A stretch of 64,000 nt of DNA from Protopterus annectens (taxonomy: Eukaryota > Chordata > Ceratodontiformes > Protopteridae), in NCBI RefSeq assembly GCF_019279795.1, contig NC_056739.1, forward strand, positions 10,086,029-10,150,028, read 5' to 3'. A program made the position numbers and the translations under genes. The notes beneath the pieces are model-generated. The model saw only the letters and a program-made list of their open reading frames with translations, was not told where the DNA came from and did not search any database. Shown one piece after another: positions 23,985-36,700 of the stretch. Each line of letters starts with the position of its first letter. Position 1 is the first letter of the stretch.

Positions 23985-24350
23985 CAGACTACAAATCTGT
24001 TTCTTCTTTTAACCATAAATTCTCATCAGCTAAGATGTTATTTGAGTTGATATACTCAATCAGCTCTGAGTACATTTGACTAATTTTTTCGTCTAGGTTA
24101 CTGAAAGTCACATCTTGCACCAAAGCTGGAGCTTGTACAACTTTTTGCTTAACAGCTGCAAAATTCTTCCCAGTCATTTTTTCCTCACCTTTTATGATTA
24201 ATTTTCTTTCAGGTTTTCATCTCAGAATTTCTTTTTTGCTGGAATCCAGGCAGTGCACTTACTAGCCAGTTACTGAAATTTACCCAGATAAATGAGTGCA
24301 CTGGCTCTCTCTATGGACTTTCTGTTTTTACACTGGGGGAGCTAAATTAA
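23985..24350 (-). pseudogene. L1-type 5' UTR and ORF1 start
   Basis: Minus strand. The non-coding part (24190-24350) and the start of the frame MTGKNFAAVKQKVVQAP match the segment at 54610-54965, where the frame reads as KAVQAPDMTSSNLEG. The predicted N-terminus is followed by a coiled-coil-like stretch, as in L1 ORF1. The homology is lost below 23985. A further minus-strand stretch near 23400-23520 (EFIKEWDRVKERLGKEM) is charged and helical but unassigned. Confidence 0.6.
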
Positions 24351-24579
24351 GCTGTTAATCAATGTGCAGCCATATTGGAAGTTCAAGCACTATCCCTTAA
24401 TACAGAGGTGCATCCACTGGGAGAACAATGTCTGCCGTAATCATAATGAGAAGGCATAATGATGGCGTCATATCCCTAGGATGATAAAAATAACTACTAC
24501 TATAACAGTCTTTCATATGCATTTAGAGCAGGCTTTTTAATCTGATAACTGTGATGTGAAGAAAGGAGAGGAGGTCTCT

Positions 24580-24725
24580 CACTGAGCACTCCTACTTCTT
24601 TGCGTCTATCACTAGGTACTCTAACCCCCTTGTGTTTATCACTGAGCACTCCTATCCCTTTGTGTCCATCACTAGGCACTCCTCCCCCTTTCTGTCTATT
24701 ATTGAACACTCCTACCCCTTTGTGA
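24580..24725. repeat. 30-bp minisatellite
   Basis: Nearly five units with an exact 30-base period (ACTGAGCACT/ACTAGGTACT starts at 24581, 24611, 24641, 24671, 24701). Because 30 is a multiple of three it reads as a 10-residue peptide repeat on the minus strand, which I regard as incidental. Confidence 0.9.
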
Positions 24726-25160
24726 GAGAATGAAACACTTTTGGATGCATACTTATTAGAAGCATATAAGCTCAGTTTGCCTTCTATGTAGTTGTGCTCC
24801 TGAAGGGAAGTAGGAGGCTTGTAGGAAAAGCATTATTTGAGAGACTGTTACAGTCAGCCTCTCTGAGTTTATGTAACATAATAAATAAATACTGCATGGA
24901 ATTGTTTGTTTTTGCCTTCAGGGTTTCCAGGTACCATACTGTTTTGAAACCCACAGGGCTAATATCATGCTTGTTACTCAGCATCCTTTACAGAGATATG
25001 CCACAATACTATTTATGTACCCTAAACCTTTCTACCTTGAGGTTGCTGCTGTTACATGCCCCCCCCCCCAAATCAGTTCCAAAACATATGAGTAGAAAGT
25101 CTAACTGCCTCTGGATGTCACTAAAGGTAACTCCTTAGTTACGTCTCACCTGCTAAGTTC
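24726..25160. other. No recognisable feature
   Basis: No gene or repeat family recognised, apart from a short C10 run near 25060. Confidence 0.5.
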
Positions 25161-25176
25161 ACTAGATGAATTTCTT
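25161..25176. repeat. Target-site duplication of L1, left
   Basis: ACTAGATGAATTTCTT, exactly repeated at 31665-31680. It delimits a 6.49-kb insertion. Confidence 0.92.
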
Positions 25177-25474
25177 TTTTTTTTCAAATAATTTTTTATT
25201 TTCAAAATAATATAATGTTTAACAATACAATTATCAATAAACAAATATTATAAACCTTTATATACACTATGTACAATTGACCTGAAGAAAGGAGGGAAAA
25301 TATTATAAAATATATGAAATTAGTAACAAAAATTTATAATATTCAATTAATAAAGTATAAAGTTACACAATAATTATTTAGGGCTCATTTTTAATGTCTC
25401 AAGAAGAGTTAACATTTTTCCCAAGGATTGTTTGTCCATATTTTAGGTGAAATTCTCGATTCCTTCACCTTGAT

Positions 25475-28400
25475 TTATAATGTCGCTGTTTCTTCCATCA
25501 GTCTCAAGAATTCTTCCAGAGTAGGCTCTTGTGAAGACTTCCACTTTCTAGTTATACATTTCCTTGCCACAGCTAGTATGGACCAAAGTAGGTATAGATC
25601 TTTTTTATTCATTCCAATAGTATCATTAACATTTAAGAGGACTAAAGATTTGGTTAAAATAAATGTATCTGTGAATATAGCTTGGAGAAAAATAGTAATT
25701 TCTTCCCAGAATTTTTTTAAATTAATACAATCAAAAAATATATGAGACCAATCGGCTTTACAGTTTAAAGAACATCTCCAACAAATGGATTTATCAAATG
25801 AATTGAATTTGGCTAGTTTATTAGGTGAAATAAATGCCCTGTGAATATATTTCCATGTAAATATTTTCCATGCTTGTAAATTAAATGTTAAGTTAACAGA
25901 ACATAAAATATTTGTTTTACTCTCAATTGATAGATTAGTGTGACATTCTTTTGCTATGAAATTCCAATATCTTGCATTAGGGTTAGTTTTATATGTTATC
26001 AATATTTTGTATAATTTTGAAATTAGATTTGTCCAATTATAATTGTCATAAATAACTTCAGATATTAGACTTATCAAATTTGGACTAGTTTTATAAGGAG
26101 AATTAATAATTTTACTATTAAGATCCTTAACATATGATAATATGCTTTGTAGTATCAACCAATCTGCTGATGGAATGTCATATGTATTCTGAATTTGTTG
26201 AATGTCTAATGCTACTTGATTTTCTATACAATGTTGCCAACAAGTGAAGTTTTCCCCTCCCATCTAGTTCAAATAACATTATGAATTTTATTGAAGAAAT
26301 TCTTTGTAGAACTAAAGGGTATTATCAAGTCTAGCCAAATCTTAATATCCGTGTTAGTATAGATAAATCTTTTGAATAAATTGTAAATATTATTTATATA
26401 ATTTAAGTTTGTTGGTTTTGTTATATTATATTGAATATTAACAGCCAGGGTAGCCACGGTGGTGCAGCGGTTAGCATTGTCACCTCATAACAAGAGGTTC
26501 TCCAGTTTGATCCTCGGCAGGGGTGCCTTCTGTGCGGAGTCTGCATGTCCTCCCTGTGGTCGCGTGGGTTTCCTCTGGGTGCTCCGGTTTCCTCCCACAT
26601 TCCAAAGACATGCTGTAGGTGGAATGGGCACTCTAAATGGGCCTTAGGCTTGAGTGCGTGTGTGTGTGTGCCTTCCATGGAAGGTTGGGTGCCGGGCTGA
26701 CAACTCGACACCATAAAAACTCCACTGCCAATCATGAGCAGACAGATGATCCGCTGTGGCAACCCCTACCTGGGAAAAGCCAAAAGAAGAAGAAGATATT
26801 GAATATTAACAGTCAATACGTGCAACATCCTATTATTTTGTTCACTTAATATACAATTTTTAATTATTTTATTTTCATTTAGAAAAATAATAGTGTGCAA
26901 TATTTTCCATGCTGAAGAATAATTAGGATCTATCTAATTAATGATAGTTCTTAATATGGAAGCTTTTATGTATGATTCTAGGTCTGGAAGTTTAATTCCA
27001 CCCATTTCCCAAGATCTAATATGATGTGTATAGGCTATTCTATTTCTTTTTGGAAACCAAAGAAAGTTTAATAGAATTTTATTTATTTATTTCACGATTT
27101 TCTTGTTAGGTACTATAGGAATAGCTTGTGCAATGTAATTAATTTTTGGAAGTATTGTCATTTTTATTATTTGTAATCTGTCTTCAAATCTCAAGAACAT
27201 TTTATTCCAGCTTACTATTAACATTTTTATTTTATTAATTATGTTGCTATAATCTGTGGCTAACATAGATTCCAAATTATCACATAGTGTTATTCCTAAA
27301 TATTTTATTATGGGAACTTGTTTTCCTATCACACAATTTGTAGTTAAGGTAAATTCTCTCTTTTTATTCACATGTATATAACTAGATTTTCCCTTATTAA
27401 ATCTAAGGCCAGAAATATGATAAAACCTTTCCACAATTTCATCTAGTTTTTAAACTGATTTCTCCAAGACAGATAATGTGAGTACAATATCATCAGCAAA
27501 TAACATAATTTTTGAATTGAGTTGACAATATACATCTATGCCTGATATATTAGAGTTGTGGCATACTAATGAGGCAAATAATTCAATTCCTAAGGCAAAC
27601 AGGATGGGAAGCATCGGACATCCCTGCTTTGGTTATTTCAATAGCCTTCAATAGCCTTCAAGGCAAATGGCCCAAGTTTTACATAAGCCAAATTGTTTTT
27701 ATAAATATTCTTTATTAGCATAATAAAATTAGTAGGAAATTCAAACAATTCTAAAGCTTTAAAAAGAAAATCCCAGCTCAACGAAGCATAGGCTTTTTCT
27801 ATATCCAAAGCTACTATTTAGAGCTTCTTGGTTGTTTCTGTTTAGAAAATCTATCAGTGTTAGAATTCTTTGTATATTGTCATGTGTGTGTCTTTTATAA
27901 ATGAATTCTGTTTGATCCTCATTTATTATGTGTGTCAATGATTTTTTAATTCAATTAACTAAAAATTCAATTAACTAATATTGACATGAAGATTTTATAA
28001 TCATTAAGTAAAGATTTACAGTGTAAAGGGTCTTTGTTTTCTTTTATAATGGGTGTAATTAAGGAGTATCTCCATGAAATTGGAGTTGTGTTTTGTGTTA
28101 GAATTTCATTCAAAGTTTTGTGAAACAATGATATTACTGAAGATGGAAATATCTTATACAATTCATTAATTATTCCATCAATTCCCGGTGTTTTATTACT
28201 TTTACTTTCCTTGATTTTTTGAGTAATTTATTTTTAGAGATATTTGTTTTTGAATGTCTATCTTTAACTTTTCTGATATTGCCTTTATCTTTACCAATTT
28301 CAAGTCTAAGTTTGATGTATTAGTTATATGTGAAGTATCATTATAATGGTCAGAGAAATAATGTTTAAATGCATCTAGTATATCCAAAACCTTTTTGTTT

Positions 28401-29575
28401 ATTTTTTCCTTCCTTCATGTATAATACTTGTAATATTATTTTCAATCGAGTTTTTTTTAATCTTATTGCTAAATTATGCATATGCTTGGGTGATACTGCA
28501 TAGGAACTAAGTTTTAACCTTTCTACAGCTATATTAGTTTTGTGAGTTAGGATTTCATTATATCTTTTGTTTAAGTCTTCCAATGCTTTTTTATGATTAT
28601 TTTGTGTGTAAGTAGATGAATTAATAGTGAGATCTGTAATTTGTTTTTGAATGTTACATAATTCGGATTCCCACTCTTTTAGCTTGTTTTTATACCATGA
28701 AAGATTTTTTCCATTTAGATAGGCTTTCAAGGTATCCCAAAGATTAATTACATTTTTTCAGTAGTGTAGTTGATATCTAAAAAATAATTGTACTTCTGAA
28801 TCTAACCAAGGTTTAAATTGTTTTAATTTTGTAATGTAAGCTGGAATTCTTGACATAAAAATTAATTTCTTATAATCTGTATGTATTTTGAGAATTAATT
28901 AATTATGGTCTAAAAAGGGACAATGTATTATGGAAAATTTTATTATTTTTGAATTTAGCTCTTGAGATATGAATATTTTATCAATTCTTGTATGTGTCCC
29001 AAATCTGTGGTCTTGATGTGAAAATAATAATGAATTGTTCTCTTTATAACTAAATGTATCAATTAGATTTAAACTTTCTTCCCATTTCTTAAGTAGCTTC
29101 CCTATAGAACTTACACATACATTTCTTTTGCTTGTGGACTCTGATTTATCCAAATATATGATTAAAGTCACCTCCCAAAATCAAATTTCCTTTATATACT
29201 CTAGTTATTAGATCCATGTGTTTTCTTATTGTCCCAACCCCAATACCTGGAAACCAATATATATTTACTAGTGTCCAGAGTCTTTTGTTATATTTTACTA
29301 TTACTATGGCTAGGAGTCCTTCTTTATCTTCATATCTGTAAATGATTTGAGGCATAGTGACATTTTGTTCCATAAAATTAAAGTTCCCCTAGTCTTTTTC
29401 TTATATGAAGAGTGAAATAAGATCATATATTCATTAGGATTCCGGCTAAAGGTATCATTTGCTTTGAAGTGAGTCTCTTGAAGAAATACTACTTGTACTT
29501 TATTTAATTTCATATATCTTAATAAATTAGATCTTTTCCTTGGATTGTTTAAACCGTTAGTGTTTAATTATAAAA
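25475..29575 (-). pseudogene. L1 ORF2 (APE endonuclease and RT), broken
   Basis: Minus strand. The frame begins near 29572 with NTNGLNNPRKRSNLLRYMK followed by VVFLQETHFKAND, the N-terminal APE endonuclease signature. LILGGDFNHIF (about 29160) and HRFGTHTRIDKIFIS (about 28980) are later endonuclease motifs. RT follows, with the catalytic FADDIVLT intact near 27500 and the LRFNKGKSSYIHV and YLGITL blocks at 27434-27087. The C-terminal 262 codons (26263-25475) are open and carry the cysteine-containing SICWRCSLNCKADWSHIFFDC motif and LYLLWSILAVARKCITRKW. Frameshifts and stops split it into eight or more pieces, besides the SINE. Confidence 0.85.
26445..26795 (+). mobile_element. V-SINE (DANA/Mermaid type) with RTE-like tail
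   Basis: 351 bp inserted in the L1 and flanked by the 17-bp duplication ATATTGAATATTAACAG (26428-26444, 26796-26812). The tRNA-like head contains TGGTGCAGCGGTTAGCA (A box) and GTTTGATCC (B box). The strongly conserved central domain follows: CTGTGCGGAGTCTGCATG, GTGGGTTTCCTCTGGGTG, CCTCCCACATTCCAAAGACA. The 3' tail GATCCGCTGTGGCAACCCC then AAAAGCCAAAAGAAGAAG matches the 3' end of the RTE-like LINE at 58372-59155. Confidence 0.9.
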
Positions 29576-31664
29576 TAGTCAAGTCCATTCTCAGTATTTA
29601 ACTTTACATCATATTTGTTTTGTATTATATTTTGTAATACCATACCAAATGTAAAATGTGTAACTACTGTGTTAATAATTCTCATTGTAGTCAATATTCT
29701 AATTTTGGTCAAATAACTTAAAATAGAGTTTAGTTCAGGCCGATAAAAAAAAAAAGAAAAAAGAAAAATGCCAAAATTACTTGTATAAGAACAAGTATAT
29801 AAATATTTTTGTAAACCCTCTAATGTAAATAAAGTGAAACACACTTCCAATCTGCTAGATGAGAAGAAATCTAACAGATTACCTACCATAACTTCCCTCA
29901 TGAAAAAAGAAAGAAAAAAAAATAACCCCTTTCGAGCTACAGTACACCTTTTCTCTTATCTTGGAGATTTAACAATATTAGTTATTATTTTCCCTATATA
30001 ACTATTAATAATAAATTAACATAATGTATGGAAATGAGTATTGATTTGGTAATACAATTTAATTTTAGATTAGATTAGACTTCTTTTTCAGAATATAATT
30101 ATCCTATCATGCACTACTTAAACATTCATAAAGTAAAATCTCATTTATAACACAGTAAATATTGCTTAACATTAGTTCTCTTTAGCCTGAGAGTAGTATA
30201 TATACACATATTAATAGTCTCCAATATTCTGATATGACCAATATACTAATGAATATGTCAGATAAACACCTTCCTACATACTAAAAATATATTATAACTG
30301 AGTGAAGTAGATTTAGAAATGCATCAATAAGTGAAGATAAATACAGGCAAGTCTATTCAGAACACTTGAATCATACTGCAAAAACTATGTAGTCCATAGA
30401 ATGAACCCTTAGAGTTGTGTTCACTAGAGATGATAATGTAAATATGTTTGAGTGAACAATACATGTCATAAATCTCTACGTATCACTCACATGCTTTCAA
30501 TTAGAGACAAATGAAAGCATAGCCAGATTCAGTTTATGTCCACCCATGAATGTAGTTGTGACAAATTAAAAGAAAAAATGAAGAAAGACAACATTAGACC
30601 ATAGTAATCACTCATTGATGATGAAACAGAAGCAATTTGCCCTGATAAGTGGCCATGTGAGTGAGCAGTTTATAAACTTCTTAATACTAATGCATAGTTA
30701 TAATATCAATTCATATTATGAGAATATCATTACAAAATATTGAACAAAATGCTAGTCAGGACAGAGCATTACTGAAGCTGTTCTGTGAAGCCACAGTTCC
30801 TTAGAACCTTTATAATAGAGTGTTTATCAAAGACTGTCATGCAGCAAGATACAACAGTAGGCAGACTCCCTTCTTTGTTATTAAATTGTTAGAAGTAATG
30901 ACACTCTACAAAATACAAAACCTATTAAGCTGAACAGTGCCTTAAGAAATCTCTCTATCTCATATCTATTTAATTAGTGTTCTACTTGAATTTCTCATCA
31001 AGAATTACAATTTACAAATTTGTCTTATTTTATTACTTGAAGCAGTAGCAAAAGCAGACCATGAAGACATTTTCTCATGGGCCCTTTACTTTAAAGAAAT
31101 AAAGATGAAATTCCAAGGTGAACTCATTTTACCAACCATCTCACTAAGAAACTGATACCCTTATTATTTAAACAGTTGTCAATATTCAGTAAAAATATCA
31201 GCTGCATAATAGCTATACAACTAATGTCTGAAGGATTAAAGGTAGTTTATGTTATAAATCCCTGCCTTAACCAGATGTGTAGCATACAGAATATCATTTA
31301 GGATTTACGTTTCTTAGGAACCTATGTCTGTAAATGTTGAATTCAAACAATTCTTGGTAGAATGAATGACATCTAAACTACTTTATTATGCTAATTTATG
31401 TGCAATTTTACTATAGGTTTCCCAGAACTTCCCCATCATCAAGGCAACTCCCACAATTCATCAACAGGCACTCGCAAGACTGTCTGAGATGCCGATTTTA
31501 TGAGTTATAGAACCATGGCTTAAAGTTTTGCTGGTAATAAATCAACTGTTCATCATACACAATTTAGTTTAAACAACTACTTGCATGTTTGTGTAAGAAT
31601 TTTGGCTAATTATCAGCATCTTTGCCACCTTACTGAAAGTTGAACCCTACTTACCAAAGATTAG
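29576..31664 (-). other. 5' region of the L1, non-coding now
   Basis: AT-rich, no long frame on either strand. It lies between the ORF2 start and the target-site duplication, where 5' UTR and ORF1 would be expected. I could not find the ORF1 RRM motifs seen at 52.8 kb. Confidence 0.55.
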
Positions 31665-31680
31665 ACTAGATGAATTTCTT
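31665..31680. repeat. Target-site duplication of L1, right
   Basis: Second exact copy of the 16-base duplication, next to the 5' end of the minus-strand L1. Confidence 0.92.
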
Positions 31681-32390
31681 GATAGTTAGAATCAAAGAAA
31701 ATATCCTTTCCAGTGGGGTCGCTGTTGTTCCCATTATGCTTCTTAGTCACTGATGGACATTCCCCTCTGCAGCTTTGTATGGAGTACCATCAAGATGGAA
31801 CTGATATGTAGCCCAGACCCCTTAAAAGCATTCAAGCTAACACATCCTCTTTTAGCCAGAATTGCAAAGAAACCCCTAAGTAATTTACTTAGCACTGGGG
31901 CAAATAAAAGCTTCTACAGCTGTGTTTATTACAGACCCCAGGAAGACATTCAATGTCTTTAGCATGAGGTTTAGTATTGGCAGATTCAGGAAGAACTTCA
32001 GATGGATCTGAGGTCTTTGCAGTTCCTCCCTTGACAAGATCTGAATCAGTCAATAATTTCCGGTGAGGAAAGATAAGGATTCCTGGGTAAAGATGATAAC
32101 AAAGACAGGAAATGATCCACTGGAAAATATTCTGGGCACAGTGGAATACCAGATTGCCAAAAAGGTGAACTGAAAGTGCTGCTGCCTCTCAGTAAATTTC
32201 AGAAATTACCTGTGCTGCTTGTTGATAGGCATACATAGACATGTATTCCTGAGGTCAAACATAACCGCCATTACCACTAGAAAGAGGAGGAGGAGTGAGA
32301 AAATACCCTAATGAGTCATTATTTTTAATGTGGCCACTCACAGGATCAGGTTGAATCTTGATTAAGGCTAACTTCAGCTTTCAGCTTCCA
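31681..32390. other. No recognisable feature
   Basis: Short random frames only; no repeat family recognised on either strand. Confidence 0.5.
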
Positions 32391-32394
32391 AACA

Positions 32395-33280
32395 CTTTCC
32401 TTTTTTGTAAAAGGAAGTCTGCAGAATAGAATTCCTGTCATTGCTTTTCTGCAGGGGCCCTTTCTATTGTTAAAGGAGGACTGCAGAATACAATTCCTTT
32501 AATTGCTTTTCTGCAGGGGCCCTTTCTATTGTTAAAGGAAGACTGCATAATAGAATTCCTTTCATTGCTTTTCTACAGGGGCCCTTTCTATTATTAAAGG
32601 AAGACTGCAGAATAGAATTCCTTTCATTGCTTTTCTGCAGGGGGCCTTTCTATTGTTAAAGGAAGACTGCAGAATAGAATTCCTTTCATTCCTTTTCTGC
32701 AGGGGCCCTTTCTATTATTAAAGGAAGACTGTAGAATAGAATTCCTTTCATTGCTTTTCTGCAGGGGCCCTTTCTATTGTTAAAGGAAGACTGCAGAATA
32801 GAACTCCTTTCGTTGCTTTTCTGCAGGGGCCCTTTTTATTGTTAAAGGAAGACTGCAGAATAGAACTCCTTTCATTGCTTTTCTGCAGAGGCCTGTTCTA
32901 TTGTTAAGGGAAGACTGCAGAATAGAATTCCTTTCATTGCTTTTGTGCAGGGGCCCTTTTTATTGTTAAGGGAAGACTGCAGAATAGAACTCCTTTCATT
33001 GCTTTTCTGCAGAGGCCTGTTCTATTGTTAAGGGAAGACTGCAGAATAGAACTCCTTTTGTTGCTTTTCTGCAGGGGCCCTTTCTATTATTAAAGGAAGA
33101 CTGTAGAATAGAATTCCTTTCATTGCTTTTCTGCAGGGGCCCTTTCTATTGTTAAAGGAAGACTGCAGAATAGAAATCCTTTCGTTGCTTTTCTGCAGGG
33201 GCCCTTTTTATTGTTAAAGGAAGACTGCAGAATAGAATTCCTTTCATTGCTTTTCTGCAGGGGCCCTTTCTATTGCTCCT
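32395..33280. repeat. 62-bp minisatellite, about 14 units
   Basis: Tandem units of 62 bases built around GGGCCCTTTCTATTGTTAAA, GGAAGACTGCAGAATAGAA and TTCCTTTCATTGCTTTTCTG. Units vary at defined positions (ATTATT/ATTGTT, GAATTC/GAACTC, AGAGGCCTGTT variants). The three-unit run starting at 32703 resembles the run starting at 33075, exactly 6 units later, so a higher-order duplication occurred. Confidence 0.95.
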
Positions 33281-33284
33281 CACT

Positions 33285-33784
33285 ATGGGGATTAGTCTTT
33301 AATATTGTACTTGACCTGACAGTTGGAAGAAATCAGGGAAGGAAAGAGGGCTTTGAATTCTGTTGTGTTCAGTAGCCTGAACACATCTTCTTCCTTACCG
33401 GTCATTCCCAAGCAGGGAAATAAAGCTTGGAATTCCATTCTGCAGCTTGGGCTCACAATCTTTCTTCCCATCTGTATGTTGTTGAAGAAGCCAGTTTTGT
33501 ATGAAGTGGGAAATCTTCCCACCCTGCATATGCTGAGTGGTGACAAGTAGGGTTTGGAAGCATAGCCAGTACTGCCCTTTTTGAAAGGGAGGGAAATGAA
33601 TACCCCTCTCTACCATTGCTGCCTGCTCTACCTCTGCAACCTTGTGTTTTCTTAAGTCTCCTTTTATTTAAAGTATTCAGTCTTGGATTGCTTCCTGTAG
33701 AATGGCCTTTGTAGGGTAATTCTTACTGAACTTTGAAAATAGACGGAAAATAAGCTTCTTAACCAGCTCCCTAGATTTCTCCTT
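33285..33784. other. No recognisable feature
   Basis: Unique-looking sequence between the minisatellite and the next L1; no coding motif found. Confidence 0.5.
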
Positions 33785-36700
33785 TTCCTTTGTTTATTTA
33801 TTTTTTGTTTAAAATATATATACAGAATCATAACAATTTAACACAAGTGATACTGTATTGCTATCAAGTTGTTACAGTTTACATAATTACTCATTTCCAC
33901 ACCTTCAAGTTAAGTAACTGTTCTTTCCAGTTAATCACTGATCTTAATAGCATGTAATAATCTGTTCCTTTATATGTCTAAAAATGAACTTACTTCATAA
34001 AATATAAAATTTAACAATGTAGTTACAAATTAACCTGACTATCATAGTAAGCATGTCTGGATCTATACTCTTTGCTTTCTGTATTCTCTAGAATCTCTTC
34101 ATATTAACGTAACCTTGCTCCTAAGTTTCTTGTTATTACCATTTCTTTTCCCTTTATATGTTCTAGAACTCACTATGCTCCAGTTCCATCTATTTCTAAC
34201 TATCTTCTGCCGTTTCTTTCTTGTATCACTATCTCTCAAAGTGAGCTCTCCAATTCCTGTCTTTTTGGTACTTCCTTAGTTTTCTACCTTCTCAAAATGA
34301 ACTTGTGATATGCAGACATTATTGTTACTAATAGGTCCTTTCTCCCTCTGTTCTTTATTACTTGTGGGACCATGCCCAGGAAATAAACCCTGGGGGAGAG
34401 AGCACCTGTTCCAGGCTATATTTGTTGCATTAACCTTTGTATATCTTCATGTATATATTCATTAGCTTAGGGCAGGACCAAAATATATGCATCCAGTTTC
34501 CTTATTCCCCTGTATCACATTCCCAACATATGTTTGTGATGCCAAGAAATGTTTTCCTTAGTCTTGCTGGTGTACAAAAATGCTTGTAGTTTACCATCAC
34601 AATCTTGAAGCCATACTCTTCAAAATCATAATCTTAAGACTATAATATCAAAAGACCAAAATGCTGAAAACCACAGTGTTGAACTTCTGGACATCCCTCC
34701 CACTGCAGAAGCCATGTTAGCACTCATTTCTGGGTTAAGATTGGTGAGTGGGTGGGGTGGGGGGGTGATTCAGTACTCAGGATCTGTAGACACTGTCATC
34801 TTCAGCATTTTGGTCTTTCAATATTATAATCTAAACCGATTGTCTACATCTAATTTAAATAGTCTTTTAAAGCCCTCCAAAGTCATAAAATCTTGTGTTA
34901 CTTCCAGTTCTTCCAAGCTTGTGACTCGATCTTAGAGTTTATCCAGTTTATTTATTATTTTCCTGTTCTCTTAATTTTAGTACAAACCAAGAAGGGAGCA
35001 AGCCAGTTATTAAAACCTGGCACACCCCTCTTTGTTAATTAATTAAATGTTTTTGTTATACTGACACAAATAGCTGATTCTGCACATCCATCACTGCCCC
35101 ATAATATTGTGTCTGGATCCTTATGCTCCAGTCTTACTGGCTGTCTAGCTCTAAAGATCCATTTCACTGGATTCACATTGTAATTCTATTACATAACCAA
35201 TGTTAACTGCTCCACCCTGCAGTATTTCTGCAAGTCTGGCATTCCCAATCCTTCATTATTTCTATCCAGTTGTACTCTATCCCATGCCAGTCTTGGTTTA
35301 ACCATCCTGAGATAAAAATGTTTTATATGTTTCCATGTCTTTTAAAAATGCTGCCCATGGGGTAAGTGTTATTCCCCGAAAATAGTATAATGCTAGGGGG
35401 AGAATAAACATCTGTACTGCTTGTATCTTTTGCTCTAGGCGCAGTCCCAACGTCTTCCATTTTTAATCCAGCTTTTATAATCTAATTATTTGTCATAGTT
35501 ACCTGTTATAGTTTCCTCCACTGTCCCAGCCAGGTTGATACCTAATACCTTATCTTTTTGTTTTGCCATATTTTGGGGTGCAGATGTCTAAAAGTTTCTG
35601 AAGGTTGAAAATAAATGGAGATAGCATGAGTTTTTTCCTTGTTAATTTTGTAGCCAGAAATCCTTTCAAGTGTTTCAATTACTCATACAGAAGGACTAGC
35701 TGTTTTTCTGGATCTCTCATGTATACTAAAAGATTATCTGTATATAAAGCCAAATGTATCATCTCTTGACCTACCATCAGCTCCTGTATACCCAAGGATT
35801 TCAGTTTCAAAACCAATATGTCTAAATACAGGGTGAATACAAAGGGGCAAAAGGAGGCATCCTTGTTGTGTGTCGCTAGTAATCTGAAACCTAGGTTTAA
35901 GTTTTGCATTCCCTTTTATACAGGCATTAGCTCCTCTTTATATGTTTGTCATTAATTCTACAATACCATAAGGGAAATCCATAGCTTGTAATACCTTGAA
36001 CAGGTATTCCCAGTTAATACTATCAAAGGCTTTTTGTGCATCCAGACTCACCAACATCAAGGTTGCCCTGTTATGCACTGCTTCCTGAATTACAACTAAG
36101 GTTTTAAGTATATCGTCATATGTTTGCCTCCCCTTCACAAACCCACACTAGGCCCCACATATTAAACTAGGCATCATTTCAGCTAGTATGGATGCTATTA
36201 TTCTCATCATTATCCTCGAGTCCTGGCCTAAAACCAAAACTGGTCTACACAAACTCTTTTTTGGGTCCTTACCAGGTTTTACAATGGCTGAGACTATGCC
36301 TTCTTCCATGGAATGGGTATAGCTCTTGTACCTAGTACCTTGTTTAGTAGTCCTGTTAATTACTGACTCATTGCAGATCCTCCTAAATTATACAGCTCTG
36401 ATGGGATCCCATGTAATCCTGGGGATTTCCCATTCTGAGCAACTTTTAACTATTTATGTAACTCAGCCATTGCCATTGTAATAGGGTTAAGTAATTTCTC
36501 ATCTTGTAGTTGAGACAGTCTAGGTAAATGTAATCCTCTGTAAAAATTCCTGTATTTTACCTGCTAACTTCATTTCATTATGCTCCTCCATGTAGAGATT
36601 AGTAAAGAAGTCCCTAAATAATTCCATTAACTTGTCTGGTTGATAACGTACCATATCAGCTCTCTCATCTATTAATTCACATACCCATCTGTCATTTTAG

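Larger units (their letters stand above)
25177..31664 (-). mobile_element. Complete L1-type (Tx1/L1 group) insertion
   Basis: A 6.49-kb non-LTR retrotransposon on the minus strand bounded by a perfect 16-bp target-site duplication. The 3' end is an A-rich tail (T run at 25171-25180). The 3' half encodes a broken ORF2 (29575-25475). The 5' 2.1 kb (29576-31664) lies inside the duplication but has no recognisable ORF1, so it is either long non-coding leader or decayed ORF1. A V-SINE inserted later at 26445-26795. Confidence 0.88.

Noticed and set aside
23400-23990. Rest of L1 ORF1 below the 24-kb fragment
   Set aside because: A charged helical stretch is present near 23400-23520, but none of the RRM or C-terminal ORF1 motifs seen at 52.5-53.1 kb could be read.
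24500-24709. Peptide with 10-residue repeats
   Set aside because: The 30-bp minisatellite happens to be a multiple of three; nothing else supports coding.
32395-33280. CRISPR-like array
   Set aside because: The units are contiguous 62-bp tandem repeats without unique spacers, in vertebrate-type DNA.
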